Shown: in pieces, positions 1 to 7,888 of the stretch | How positions within the stretch are numbered: the first letter of the stretch is position 1 | How the letters are laid out: each line of letters starts with the position of its first letter | Source of the DNA: an uncultured Bacillus sp. | GTDB lineage: Bacteria; Bacillota; Bacilli; Bacillales_B; DSM-18226 | Assembly: GCF_946478885.1 (NCBI RefSeq) | Contig: NZ_CAMLDX010000127.1 | Coordinates: forward strand, 1 to 7,888 | Direction: 5' to 3' | DNA: 7,888 nucleotides | The notes under the pieces: generated by a model | What the model was told of the DNA's origin: nothing | Seen by the model: only the letters and a program-made list of their open reading frames with translations | The model's database searches: none | Translations under genes and position numbers: made by a program

Positions 1-33
1 ATAGGTACTAAACAAAGGCGTTTGCTTTTGTAA
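1..33 (+). CDS. Possible 3' end of an upstream gene
   Basis: Frame 1 is open from the window edge and reads IGTKQRRLLL before a TAA at 31-33, followed at once by TAG. The stop lies 21 nt before the ABC ATPase start, the kind of gap seen inside operons. Ten residues are too few to assign a family, so this may be chance reading of an intergenic stretch. Confidence 0.25.
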   Translation: MGTKQRRLLL

Positions 34-54
34 TAGAAAAGAAGGAGAAGTGAC

Positions 55-942
55 ATGGAACTGACGATTGAACACCTTAACAAACAGTTCAAGGATAAAG
101 CTGCAGTTGATAATGTCTGCCTGAACCTTACACCGGGAGTATGGGGATTACTTGGCGCCAACGGGGCTGGTAAAACTACGCTCATGCGAATGATTGCAGA
201 CATTATGAAACCGACCAGTGGAAAAATCCTTTATGACGGAAAGAACATTCACACAATGGGAGAAGAATACAGAAATCTATTTGGCTTTTTGCCGCAGGAT
301 TTTGGCTTCTTTCGAGATTTTACTGTAAAAGATTATTTAGAGTATGTTGCTGCGCTTAAGGACGTTCCGGCAAGAACAACGCGAAAAAAGATTGACAGAC
401 TGCTGGGCATTCTCACCCTTTCTAATGTGAAAAACAAAAAAATGATCAAACTATCCGGGGGCATGAAGCGCCGTGTCGGGATCGCCCAAGCGATGCTGAA
501 CGATCCCAAAATTCTTATTATGGATGAACCGACTGCCGGCCTTGATCCCGGTGAACGGGTTCGTTTCCGTAATTTTATTTCGGAATTTTCCCACGATCGC
601 ATTGTCCTCATTTCGACGCATATTGTGTCTGATATTGAGCATATCTCTACTAAAAATGCCATTATGAAGGCTGGAAAAATTCTTGATGTTGGTACGACGG
701 ATAAATTATTAAAACAAGTCGCGGGAAAAGTATGGACTTGTATCGTACCTGTTGACAAACTGCCTATGTATGAAATGCAGTTACGTATTATTAACCAACG
801 CAGTGAGGAGAATAATCAGATATCCATTCGCTACTTGACTGATGAACCAAAGACAGATAACTCTGTTATGGCTACTCCATGCTTGGAAGATTTGTATTTG
901 TGGTTATTTCCGCAAGAAGAAATTGAAAAGGTGGGGAAATAG
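55..942 (+). CDS. ABC transporter ATP-binding protein (ABC-2 exporter type)
   Basis: This is the cytoplasmic ATPase subunit of an ABC exporter, 295 residues, which should power the permease encoded next to it. All nucleotide-binding motifs are present: Walker A GANGAGKT at residues 34-41, Q-loop Gln81, signature LSGGM at 133-137, Walker B ending at Asp157 with catalytic Glu158, a GLDP D-loop, and switch His189. The nucleotide-binding domain fills about residues 1-215. The last 80 or so residues form a less conserved C-terminal extension, as in many NatA/BcrA-like ATPases. The ATG has a good AAGGAG Shine-Dalgarno at 42-47, 7 nt upstream. The stop lies 3 nt before the permease start, so the two are almost certainly cotranscribed. 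The substrate cannot be told from sequence. ATPase function is very sure; a drug, peptide or ion cargo would be a guess. Confidence 0.95.
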   Translation: MELTIEHLNKQFKDKAAVDNVCLNLTPGVWGLLGANGAGKTTLMRMIADIMKPTSGKILYDGKNIHTMGEEYRNLFGFLPQDFGFFRDFTVKDYLEYVAALKDVPARTTRKKIDRLLGILTLSNVKNKKMIKLSGGMKRRVGIAQAMLNDPKILIMDEPTAGLDPGERVRFRNFISEFSHDRIVLISTHIVSDIEHISTKNAIMKAGKILDVGTTDKLLKQVAGKVWTCIVPVDKLPMYEMQLRIINQRSEENNQISIRYLTDEPKTDNSVMATPCLEDLYLWLFPQEEIEKVGK

Positions 943-945
943 TAT

Positions 946-2190
946 ATGCGTATCTATTGGTTGGAAATGAAGCGTGTACTAAAATCGCGCCGTGCTATGA
1001 TTTTATTGCTCGTAGCTCTAGTGATATCTGCGATCATGGCCTATCTTCCCGTAACATTTGAAACGATCAATTATCAAGAGAAAAATGGGAGAGTCATTAT
1101 GCTAAACGGTATGGACGCAATTACATATAAAAAATCGATTCGTTCTGTCCATAACGGTGAGGTCACACCCGAAAAGCTTAAAGCTGCCCTGGAAACTTAT
1201 CAAAGCACCGTTGCTCCATATGAGGGAATTGATATTGATAGTGAAGATTTTCCGTTAGATGTCTATACCGAAATGATTTCTCCCATCAGACCGCTTTTAG
1301 GAAAGCTACCGGAAGCATTCGCTGCCCCTGAAACCGGTATAGGAGCAAATTTAACTGACATATCCTTGAATGAAGCGGATCGCTTTTATGAGCAGTCTGT
1401 GCAACACTTAAAAGATGTTATGCAAATAGAGCAAAAAGAATATCCCAGCGCTCAGGAACAGTCCCTGAAAAAATATACAGAGGTAAAAACACCTTTTCAA
1501 CTCTATGGTGGATACTCAAAGGACGCTTTTGATTACATTGAGCTTTTCATTTTTGTACTCGTTATTATTTGTGTCTTTATTGCCGTACCTACATTTTCCA
1601 ACGAATATCAAACGGGCTCGGACAGTATTTTACGCTGTACAAAGCACGGGCGTTCCCGATTGGCGATTACGAAAGTAGCAGTTGCTTTTACCATTTTTGT
1701 TGTGACTTTCATTGTGTGTATCTTTTTACATTTACTCATATCAAACCTTGCATTTGGCCCAGAATGCATAAAAACATCCCTGCAGATGTTATTCTCTGTT
1801 GTCAGCCTGCCTGCTCTTAATCTCGGGCAATTACAAGTTGTTTTAGCAATCGGTGGATTACTTTCTTTGCTTGCAACGATTAGCTTCACATTATTTTTAT
1901 CCGCTAAATGTAAAGATTCGCTTTCTGCCATTCTGATTGCCTTTGTATCGTGTTTGCTGCCAATATTAGCGTACACAGCCTTGGGTGCTAACTGGATTAG
2001 TTCTATTTTGCCGTCATCTGGTGTTGGTATGCAGAATAATTTGTTATATCAGTTGGTTAACTTTCACTACTTGCATATTGGGCAAATCAGTCTTTGGACA
2101 CCTTATGTCATAGTGGCGGCTGCATTGGTTGAGATACCAGTATTTCTTTTACTTGCCGTACGTGCTTATTGTAAACATCAGGTTTCTTAG
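946..2190 (+). CDS. ABC-2 type transporter permease
   Basis: This is the membrane partner of the preceding ATPase, 414 residues. Hydrophobic segments suggest six membrane spans at about residues 17-38, 197-217, 243-269, 296-320, 326-347 and 385-407. The first span follows a basic N-terminus (KRVLKSRR). Residues about 39-195 form one large hydrophilic region between spans 1 and 2, most simply placed outside the membrane. This layout of one N-terminal span, a long external domain and then a bundle of five spans is typical of ABC-2 permeases in Firmicutes. The ATG at 946 is 3 nt after the ATPase stop, with an AGGTGGGG Shine-Dalgarno inside the end of the upstream gene. A strong terminator follows about 60 nt after the stop. 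The family is clear; the transported substrate is unknown. Confidence 0.88.
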   Translation: MRIYWLEMKRVLKSRRAMILLLVALVISAIMAYLPVTFETINYQEKNGRVIMLNGMDAITYKKSIRSVHNGEVTPEKLKAALETYQSTVAPYEGIDIDSEDFPLDVYTEMISPIRPLLGKLPEAFAAPETGIGANLTDISLNEADRFYEQSVQHLKDVMQIEQKEYPSAQEQSLKKYTEVKTPFQLYGGYSKDAFDYIELFIFVLVIICVFIAVPTFSNEYQTGSDSILRCTKHGRSRLAITKVAVAFTIFVVTFIVCIFLHLLISNLAFGPECIKTSLQMLFSVVSLPALNLGQLQVVLAIGGLLSLLATISFTLFLSAKCKDSLSAILIAFVSCLLPILAYTALGANWISSILPSSGVGMQNNLLYQLVNFHYLHIGQISLWTPYVIVAAALVEIPVFLLLAVRAYCKHQVS

Positions 2191-2247
2191 GGATGATGGA
2201 GCCCATTATAATTAATGTGAACACGCAGAACAGATCAATTAAAATAT

Positions 2248-2293
2248 AAGAGCGTACAAACGGACGATCGTGTCCGTAAGTATGCTCTTTTTT
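2248..2293 (+). terminator. Intrinsic terminator of the ABC transporter operon
   Basis: An 18-nt arm at 2248-2265 pairs with 2272-2289 across a 6-nt loop. The lower stem AAGAGC/GCTCTT is perfect and the upper ACGGAC/GTCCGT is perfect. Between them are a G-T wobble, three pairs and a two-base A-A internal mismatch. The stem runs into a T tract at 2288-2293. It sits about 60 nt after the permease stop and just before the deoR remnant. Confidence 0.9.
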
Positions 2294-2304
2294 GTTCGAA
2301 GGGG

Positions 2305-2870
2305 TTATTTACTTTACTTGCACAGTCGGTAAAGGGGGTGCAGGTTGTCCAATTAAAGGGTGGAATCAGCCATTCAAATGTGAACACTTACGCTTGGAAA
2401 ACTTTAATGCTTATATCACAAGCCTTCCAAACCCAGCCGAGTTATCTGCCGCTTCCGCTTGTGTTCGACAGTACTGAAATCAAGAAAATCATTGAAAAGG
2501 ATCGACATATTCATCATATAATTGAAATGAGTAAGCAAGCCAATATGGCAGTATTTACTGTAGGAACAGTTTATGATGAAGCGCTACTTTTTCGCCTTGG
2601 TTATTTTACAGATGAGGAAAAGCATTTTTTACAGAAGGAAGCAGTCGAAGACGTATGCTCGAGGTTTATTGATAGCAATGGACATATCTGTAATAAAGAA
2701 ATTGACAGCCGAACCATTAGTATTGAATTGGGGATTTATGTAAAAAAGAAAAATCCATTCTGATTGCTGGGGGAGAACAGAAAACAGCTGCAATGCATAG
2801 AGCACTAAAAGGCTGTTAAGCGAATGTGTTAATGACGGATCAATATACGGCTAATACTATTATAGTGTGA
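2305..2870 (+). pseudogene. deoR: Decayed deoR: SorC-type deoxyribonucleoside repressor, N-terminus lost
   Basis: The reading VKGVQVVQLKGGISHSNVNTY (from 2329) through FTVGTVYDEALLFRLGYF and EAVEDVCSRFIDSNGHICN matches, from memory, the effector-binding domain of B. subtilis DeoR, which binds deoxyribose-5-phosphate and represses dra-nupC-pdp. Three lesions are visible. First, the N-terminal 130 or so residues, including the helix-turn-helix, are absent; recognisable similarity begins around 2305-2330, directly after the ABC terminator. Second, a 1-nt deletion in the A run at 2749-2753 shifts the frame, giving a premature TGA at 2761. Restoring one base continues the family sequence as SILIAGG. 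Third, in that restored frame a TAA at 2817-2819 replaces the expected codon (probably Tyr) before ANVLMTDQYTA. The original stop would be TGA at 2868-2870. A GTG-started 141-codon frame (2338-2763) remains open but lacks the DNA-binding domain and the C-terminus, so it cannot act as a normal repressor. Confidence 0.87.
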
Positions 2871-2881
2871 AAACGCGAAAA
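2868..2881 (+). promoter_or_regulatory. Putative cre site (CcpA binding)
   Basis: TGAAAACGCGAAAA fits 12 of 14 positions of the consensus TGWAARCGYTWNCW; the mismatches are at positions 10 and 13. It starts on the TGA that ended the ancestral deoR frame, about 80-90 bp upstream of the inferred deoC transcription start. The B. subtilis dra-nupC-pdp operon is known to be under CcpA-dependent catabolite repression, which supports the call. Binding here is inferred. Confidence 0.6.
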
Positions 2882-2896
2882 AATTTTCCCTATGTA

Positions 2897-2932
2897 TGAA
2901 CACAATTTCTAATGTTTGTTTATAAATGTTCA
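2897..2932 (+). promoter_or_regulatory. Putative DeoR operator: palindrome plus extra half-site
   Basis: TGAACA (2897-2902) and TGTTTG (2913-2918) form an imperfect palindrome. A further copy of the right half, AATGTTCA, lies at 2925-2932, where TGTTCA is the exact reverse complement of the left half. If transcription starts near 2959, the palindrome falls at about -62 to -41 and the extra half-site at about -32 to -27. As I recall, the B. subtilis dra operator has the same plan: a palindrome near -60 to -43 and a direct repeat of its 3' half near -35 to -26. The match in layout is visible; binding is inferred. Confidence 0.55.
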
Positions 2933-2952
2933 ACGCAGGTGTAAGATATACT
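2924..2952 (+). promoter_or_regulatory. Candidate deoC promoter
   Basis: TATACT at 2947-2952 is a good sigma-A -10 box, 31 nt before the deoC start codon. The matching -35 position (about 2924-2929) is poor and overlaps the operator half-site. A rival pair is TGAACA (2897-2902) with TATAAA (2921-2926) at 18-bp spacing, which would start transcription near 2933. The first fits the known DeoR operator geometry better, but sequence alone does not settle it. Confidence 0.45.
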
Positions 2953-2982
2953 CATCATCATAACATTAGGAGTGATTCTCAA

Positions 2983-3630
2983 TTGACTATTAACCGAATG
3001 ATTGATCATACAAACCTGAAGCCTGATACAAGCAAGGATTCTATTATGCAATTATTAAATGAGGCGAAAGAATTTCATTTTGCTTCTGTTTGTGTGAATC
3101 CGGCATGGGTGGAGCTTGCGGCAAATGAATTAAAAGGAACAGATGTGAAGGTTTGTACGGTAATAGGTTTCCCATTGGGAGCAAATACGATGGATACAAA
3201 GGTTTTTGAAACGAAGGATGCCATTGAAAAAGGAACCCAGGAAGTAGATATGGTCATAAATATTTCTAGGCTAAAGGATGGAGACTATCCCTATGTCAAG
3301 TCTGATATCATCGGAGTTGTAGAAGCTGCAAAAGGAAAAGCGCTTGTGAAAGTCATTATTGAAACTTGTCTTTTAACGAATGAGGAGAAGGAAGTGGCCT
3401 GCCGACTAGCCTTAGAAGCAGGGGCAGATTATGTGAAGACCTCAACAGGTTTTTCAACCGGAGGAGCAACGGTAAAAGATGTGGCATTAATGTCTCAAAT
3501 AGTTGGTCAGGCTATGGGAGTGAAAGCATCCGGTGGATTACGAACAAAACAAGATGCAGAGGCCATGATTGAGGCAGGAGCTACCCGTCTTGGCACAAGC
3601 TCTGGTATTGCCATTATGAAAGAATGGTGA
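2983..3630 (+). CDS. deoC: Deoxyribose-phosphate aldolase
   Basis: This is a cytoplasmic class I aldolase that cleaves 2-deoxyribose-5-phosphate to glyceraldehyde-3-phosphate and acetaldehyde, the last step of deoxynucleoside breakdown. The 215 residues form a TIM barrel with the expected catalytic set: Asp89 in EVDMVIN, Schiff-base Lys152 in [13 protein letters not shown], and Lys181 in GVKASGG. These correspond to E. coli Asp102, Lys167 and Lys201. The start is taken as TTG 2983, which follows an AGGAGTGAT Shine-Dalgarno at 2968-2976 and gives an N-terminus ([13 protein letters not shown]) like B. subtilis Dra (MSLANIIDHTALKP). An in-frame ATG at 2926 lies inside the operator and upstream of the best -10 box, so it is unlikely. 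The next ATG at 2998 is too far from the Shine-Dalgarno. Upstream are the operator, the cre-like site and the broken deoR. In B. subtilis nupC follows dra; here it does not. Confidence 0.95.
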   Translation: MTINRMIDHTNLKPDTSKDSIMQLLNEAKEFHFASVCVNPAWVELAANELKGTDVKVCTVIGFPLGANTMDTKVFETKDAIEKGTQEVDMVINISRLKDGDYPYVKSDIIGVVEAAKGKALVKVIIETCLLTNEEKEVACRLALEAGADYVKTSTGFSTGGATVKDVALMSQIVGQAMGVKASGGLRTKQDAEAMIEAGATRLGTSSGIAIMKEW

Positions 3631-3873
3631 TGGTTTAAGTGGAATAATTCTGCCTTCCGGTAATAGAGGAAACCAGAGGAAGGCAATGTCAGGCGGTTTC
3701 TATATCAGTCTTCGGTTCATATATGTTAATGCTTGAATAAAAGTATATGTTGGAACAACTCTGTATTGGGAGGGCTTATCATTGCTTTAATCATCAATCT
3801 AAATGACGTCCAGAAGAAGAAAATAAGTTTTTTAATCTTTTAATAAAAGCGAATAACCGGGAGGGTGTAATCA
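3631..3873. other. Intergenic gap between deoC and deoB
   Basis: These 243 nt contain no convincing gene. A short open stretch around 3750-3840 reads SVLGGLIIALIIN in one frame but has no ribosome site or usable length. I find no well-matched sigma-A promoter and no T-tract terminator, so whether deoB is read from the deoC promoter or its own is undecided. The only clear structure is the inverted repeat listed separately. The stretch lies where nupC sits in B. subtilis. Confidence 0.5.
3651..3685. repeat. 8-bp perfect inverted repeat downstream of deoC
   Basis: TGCCTTCC (3651-3658) and GGAAGGCA (3678-3685) are perfect reverse complements around a 19-nt spacer, starting 20 nt after the deoC stop. 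The GC-rich stem could fold in the transcript and protect or attenuate it, but no T run follows, so it is not a classic terminator. Confidence 0.55.
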
Positions 3874-5061
3874 GTGACAGAACAATTTAAACGAATTCAC
3901 ATAATCGTAATGGACTCGGTCGGTATTGGAGAAGCGCCTGATGCAGCTCAATTTGATGATATTGGTACACATACTATGGGCCATATCGCCAGAGAGAAGG
4001 GAGGATTGAACCTGCCAAACCTAGCTAAACTCGGATTAGCGAATATCAGTGCGATTCAAGGAGTGCCAGTGGCAGAACATCCGCAGGCTAGTTTTGGGAA
4101 AATGCAGGAAAAATCTGCAGGAAAAGATACGATGACTGGTCACTGGGAAATTATGGGTTTGAATATTGATACCCCATTCCGAGTGTTTCCAAATGGCTTT
4201 CCTGCAGAGTTAATCAAGAAAATTGAGGATTATACCGGTCGAAGGGTAATTGGCAATAAGCCTGCTAGCGGGACGGAAATCATTAAGGAATTAGGAGAGG
4301 AGCAACTGAAGACAGGAGCATTAATTGTATACACCTCTGCCGATTCTGTTCTACAGATTGCTGCCCATGAAGAAGTCATTCCTCTTGATGAACTTTATAA
4401 GATATGTAAATATTGCCGTGAAATTACGCGTGATGATCCGTATATGATCGGACGGATTATTGCCCGACCTTATATCGGGACGAACGCAGAAAATTTTCAG
4501 CGGACCTCAAACCGTCATGACTACGCTCTGAAACCGTTTGGAGCGACCGTTATGAATTACCTTAAGGACAGCGGCTTGGATTCCATTGCGCTCGGGAAAA
4601 TTTCTGATATCTATGATGGGGAAGGAGTTACGGAAGCTATTCGGACTACTTCGAATATGGACGGGATGGATAAATTGATTTCTTTGCTTGATCGTAATTT
4701 CCATGGAATAAGCTTTCTTAATCTGGTCGATTTTGATGCGATGTACGGCCATCGCAGAGATCCAATCGGCTATGGTGATGCATTAGAAGCATTTGATGAG
4801 CGGCTGCCGGAAGTCTTTGAAAAATTGGATCAGGATGATTTGTTGATTATTACAGCCGATCATGGAAATGATCCAACCTATAAAGGAACGGATCATACTC
4901 GTGAATATGTACCGCTTCTAGTTTATTCAAAACGTCTTTCAGGCGGAAATAATCTGGGAATACGCGATACCTTTGCCGACTTGGGGGCAACCGTTGCCGA
5001 TAATTTTTCCTTAAAAATGCCAGAGCATGGAACTAGCTTTCTCAAAGAACTGCTTGGATAA
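3874..5061 (+). CDS. deoB: Phosphopentomutase
   Basis: This cytoplasmic enzyme of the alkaline-phosphatase superfamily converts (deoxy)ribose-1-phosphate to (deoxy)ribose-5-phosphate, linking nucleoside phosphorolysis to DeoC. In B. subtilis the gene is called drm. It has 395 residues, the usual length. The dinuclear metal site and phosphorylated Thr known from the Bacillus cereus enzyme are all present with an offset of 1-2: Asp14 ([13 protein letters not shown]), Thr86 (KDTMTGHWE), Asp288 and His293 (VDFDAMYGH), Asp329 and His330 (TADHGND), and His341 (GTDHTRE). The start is GTG 3874, with a GGGAGGGTG Shine-Dalgarno at 3859-3867. The next gene, pdp, begins 68 nt downstream and makes its sugar-1-phosphate substrate. 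In B. subtilis drm usually pairs with pupG; here it sits with the pyrimidine enzymes. Confidence 0.96.
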   Translation: MTEQFKRIHIIVMDSVGIGEAPDAAQFDDIGTHTMGHIAREKGGLNLPNLAKLGLANISAIQGVPVAEHPQASFGKMQEKSAGKDTMTGHWEIMGLNIDTPFRVFPNGFPAELIKKIEDYTGRRVIGNKPASGTEIIKELGEEQLKTGALIVYTSADSVLQIAAHEEVIPLDELYKICKYCREITRDDPYMIGRIIARPYIGTNAENFQRTSNRHDYALKPFGATVMNYLKDSGLDSIALGKISDIYDGEGVTEAIRTTSNMDGMDKLISLLDRNFHGISFLNLVDFDAMYGHRRDPIGYGDALEAFDERLPEVFEKLDQDDLLIITADHGNDPTYKGTDHTREYVPLLVYSKRLSGGNNLGIRDTFADLGATVADNFSLKMPEHGTSFLKELLG

Positions 5062-5129
5062 TTCTGATAAAAATACAGCATCATGTATCAAATGATGTAT
5101 CTCAATTAATAAAAAAGGAGTGATATAAC

Positions 5130-6855
<1,726 letters not shown>

Positions 6856-6988
6856 AGTAATAAAATAATGATGTGAATGTAATCGCAAAATCAGTAACAC
6901 CGAGGCGGATCGAGGAGTACTTACAGTATTTGTGTGAATGAACCGTTGCAGAATGAAAGTGAATTGCCCCAGATTCCCAATGCAAATC
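6856..6988. other. Intergenic stretch after cdd
   Basis: I see no terminator with a T tract directly after cdd. One short frame, GTG 6873 to TGA 6939-6941, encodes 22 codons reading like ordinary protein (SVTPRRIEEYLQYLCE). It has no clear Shine-Dalgarno and may be a gene remnant or chance. Confidence 0.4.
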
Positions 6989-7100
6989 AAAGGCGCTGTC
7001 CCAAAAGCAAAGGTGTCAAGCACCATAAAACAATATCCCCTATTAATCTGCACGGGATATTGTTTTATGGTGGATGCCTGCCGCTTTATAGGACAGCCTC
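6989..7100. repeat. 112-bp nested palindrome, MITE-like or IS-end remnant
   Basis: The whole segment is an imperfect inverted repeat. The outer ends are AGGCGCTGTCC (6991-7001) and GGACAGCCT (7091-7099), reverse complements except for two extra bases on the left. The next blocks share AAAGC. The core is a perfect 19-bp inverted repeat, listed separately. The ends resemble the GGCTGTCCCAAAAG-type termini I associate with some Bacillaceae insertion sequences, but I could not check this. No coding sequence lies inside, and no clear target-site duplication is visible. It lies between two convergent genes, ending 6 bp before the last codon of the minus-strand gene. It could instead be a bidirectional transcription barrier. 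Confidence 0.6.
7021..7072. repeat. Perfect 19-bp inverted repeat, core of the palindromic element
   Basis: Positions 7021-7039 are the exact reverse complement of 7054-7072, around a 14-nt loop (7040-7053). The arm begins CACCATAAAAC and ends ATATCCC. An RNA hairpin would form on either strand between the convergent cdd and hemolysin III genes. Neither side is followed by a T tract, so factor-independent termination is doubtful. The left arm base CACC can also pair with GGTG at 7012-7015. Confidence 0.85.
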
Positions 7101-7106
7101 TTATCA

Positions 7107-7745
7107 TTATGAAAGCAAGGATAGGACAGCAAAGAAATGGCAAACAGTTCCGCATAGGACGAAAACATGCCAGACTGCATGGTGATGCTTGAATAATTGC
7201 CACATATAAAAAACAGCTCCGACTGTATAGCAAATTCCACCCGCCGCCAACAATATTAGTCCTGTTGGTTGAAGATTTGCTGCTAAGTCATTCCATGCGA
7301 AAACAATCAGCCAGCCCATCACAACATAGAGAATAGTAGAAGTATACAGGTATTTCTTTACGAAAAAAGATTTAAAAATGGTCCCTGCAATCGCCAAACC
7401 CCAGACTATTCCAAATAAAGTCCACCCGATCCATCCTTTAACGGCAATAAACAAAAAAGGTGTGTAGGTTCCTGCGATAAAGAAATAAATCGAGGTATGA
7501 TCCATTATTTCAAAAAAATCCTTTGCCTTTCCCGGTCTAAGCGCATGCAAAAGGGTAGAGCAAGTATATAGCAGGACCATCGTTACACCAAACAAGGTAA
7601 AACCGACGATATGCCATGCATTTCCATAAAGGGAGGCAAATATGATTAAGAGGACGAGTGCAGCAACACTAAGGACTGCACCTAACCCATGTGTAATGGA
7701 GTTGGTTAGTTCCTCTTCTTTTGAAAAGACATGTGTATTAGCCAA
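7107..7745 (-). CDS. Hemolysin III family membrane protein (YplQ-like)
   Basis: This is an integral membrane protein of the HlyIII/PAQR superfamily, 212 residues with about seven hydrophobic spans. Conserved putative metal-site residues are present: Ser63 and His67 (STLLH), Asp82 (EIMDHTSIYFFIAGTYTPF), and His189 and His193 (HAVWH). The sequence resembles B. subtilis YplQ as recalled. The name comes from a pore-forming activity reported for the Bacillus cereus protein; the cellular role in most bacteria is unsettled and may involve membrane or metal homeostasis, so haemolysis should not be assumed. The start is TTG (7745-7743 on the minus strand), preceded by a strong AAAGGAAGGGA Shine-Dalgarno at about 7751-7762. 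The gene converges on cdd and has no link to nucleoside breakdown. Its stop lies 6 bp from the palindromic element. Confidence 0.9.
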   Translation of the reverse strand: MANTHVFSKEEELTNSITHGLGAVLSVAALVLLIIFASLYGNAWHIVGFTLFGVTMVLLYTCSTLLHALRPGKAKDFFEIMDHTSIYFFIAGTYTPFLFIAVKGWIGWTLFGIVWGLAIAGTIFKSFFVKKYLYTSTILYVVMGWLIVFAWNDLAANLQPTGLILLAAGGICYTVGAVFYMWQLFKHHHAVWHVFVLCGTVCHFFAVLSLLS

Positions 7746-7845
7746 TTTAATCCCTTCCTTTTACTTTTTCAGTTTAAACTCATTATTTCCCTATTGAGAT
7801 GAAATCTTTCTGAAGGCTTATTTTTTTATAACAGAGCGTTTTTTC

Positions 7846-7874
7846 ATTATAATCTTATCAATAATAGAATACTA
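7846..7874 (-). promoter_or_regulatory. Candidate promoter of the hemolysin III gene
   Basis: On the minus strand a perfect TATAAT lies at 7851-7846, about 100 nt upstream of the start codon. The -35 position at 17-bp spacing (TAGTAT, 7874-7869) is poor. The region is very A+T rich, so a chance match is possible. Confidence 0.35.
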
Positions 7875-7888
7875 GTGACACTTATCAT

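Noticed and set aside
333..758. A 141-codon minus-strand frame inside the ABC ATPase gene
   Set aside because: It overlaps the signature and Walker B coding region of a certain gene and resembles no protein I know.
2184..2212. TATAAT at 2207-2212 after the permease as a promoter for the deoR remnant
   Set aside because: The -35 position (TTCTTA) is weak, and any transcript would run straight into the terminator at 2248-2293.
3733..3842. Short hydrophobic frame (SVLGGLIIALIIN) in the deoC-deoB gap, considered as a nupC remnant
   Set aside because: No residue run matches the NupC family as I recall it, there is no start with a Shine-Dalgarno, and the length is below what can be judged.
3844..3857. 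cre-like TAAAAGCGAATAAC before deoB
   Set aside because: Only about 9 of 14 consensus positions fit, and the site overlaps the approach to the ribosome site. It is too weak to list.
5073..5102. Small inverted repeat CATCA/TGATG and a 7-bp direct repeat ATGTATC between deoB and pdp
   Set aside because: The stem is short and AT-rich with no T tract, and the repeats are within chance for such sequence. No terminator or operator can be claimed.
6934..7240. Several overlapping frames on both strands around the palindromic element
   Set aside because: They read through the hairpin arms and into the hemolysin III gene, have no ribosome sites and repeat the same inverted-repeat peptide on both strands, so they arise from the palindrome.

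Overview
The window looks like chromosomal DNA of a low-GC Gram-positive bacterium of the Bacillaceae. The proteins closely resemble Bacillus subtilis Dra/DeoC, Drm/DeoB, Pdp, Cdd and YplQ as recalled from memory. Shine-Dalgarno sites are strong and AGGAG-like, several genes start with TTG or GTG, and the operators and cre-like site are of Bacillus type. No database search was possible.

Layout. (1) Positions 55-2190 hold a two-gene ABC-2 type exporter: an ATPase, then a membrane permease 3 nt downstream. A strong intrinsic terminator at 2248-2293 closes this unit. (2) Immediately after the terminator lies a decayed deoR gene (about 2305-2870), the SorC-type deoxyribonucleoside repressor. It has lost its N-terminal DNA-binding part and also carries a 1-nt frameshift and an in-frame stop. 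(3) Its stop codon overlaps a cre-like site. That is followed by a DeoR-type operator (palindrome plus an extra half-site) and a candidate -10 box in front of deoC. (4) deoC, deoB, pdp and cdd follow on the plus strand (2983-6855). (5) A 112-bp nested palindrome (6989-7100), possibly a MITE-like element or transposon-end remnant, separates cdd from a convergent minus-strand hemolysin III family gene (7107-7745), whose upstream region fills the right edge.

How the genes work together. Cdd deaminates (deoxy)cytidine to (deoxy)uridine. Pdp phosphorolyses pyrimidine nucleosides to base plus (deoxy)ribose-1-phosphate. DeoB isomerises the 1-phosphate to the 5-phosphate. DeoC cleaves deoxyribose-5-phosphate to glyceraldehyde-3-phosphate and acetaldehyde. 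The cluster is therefore a complete catabolic route from deoxycytidine to central carbon metabolism. It lacks the nucleoside transporter (nupC) found in the B. subtilis dra-nupC-pdp operon.

Most noteworthy: the local repressor gene is broken while its apparent operator and the cre-like site remain, and the ABC unit abuts the truncated end of deoR. I see no clearly novel enzymatic or defence system here.
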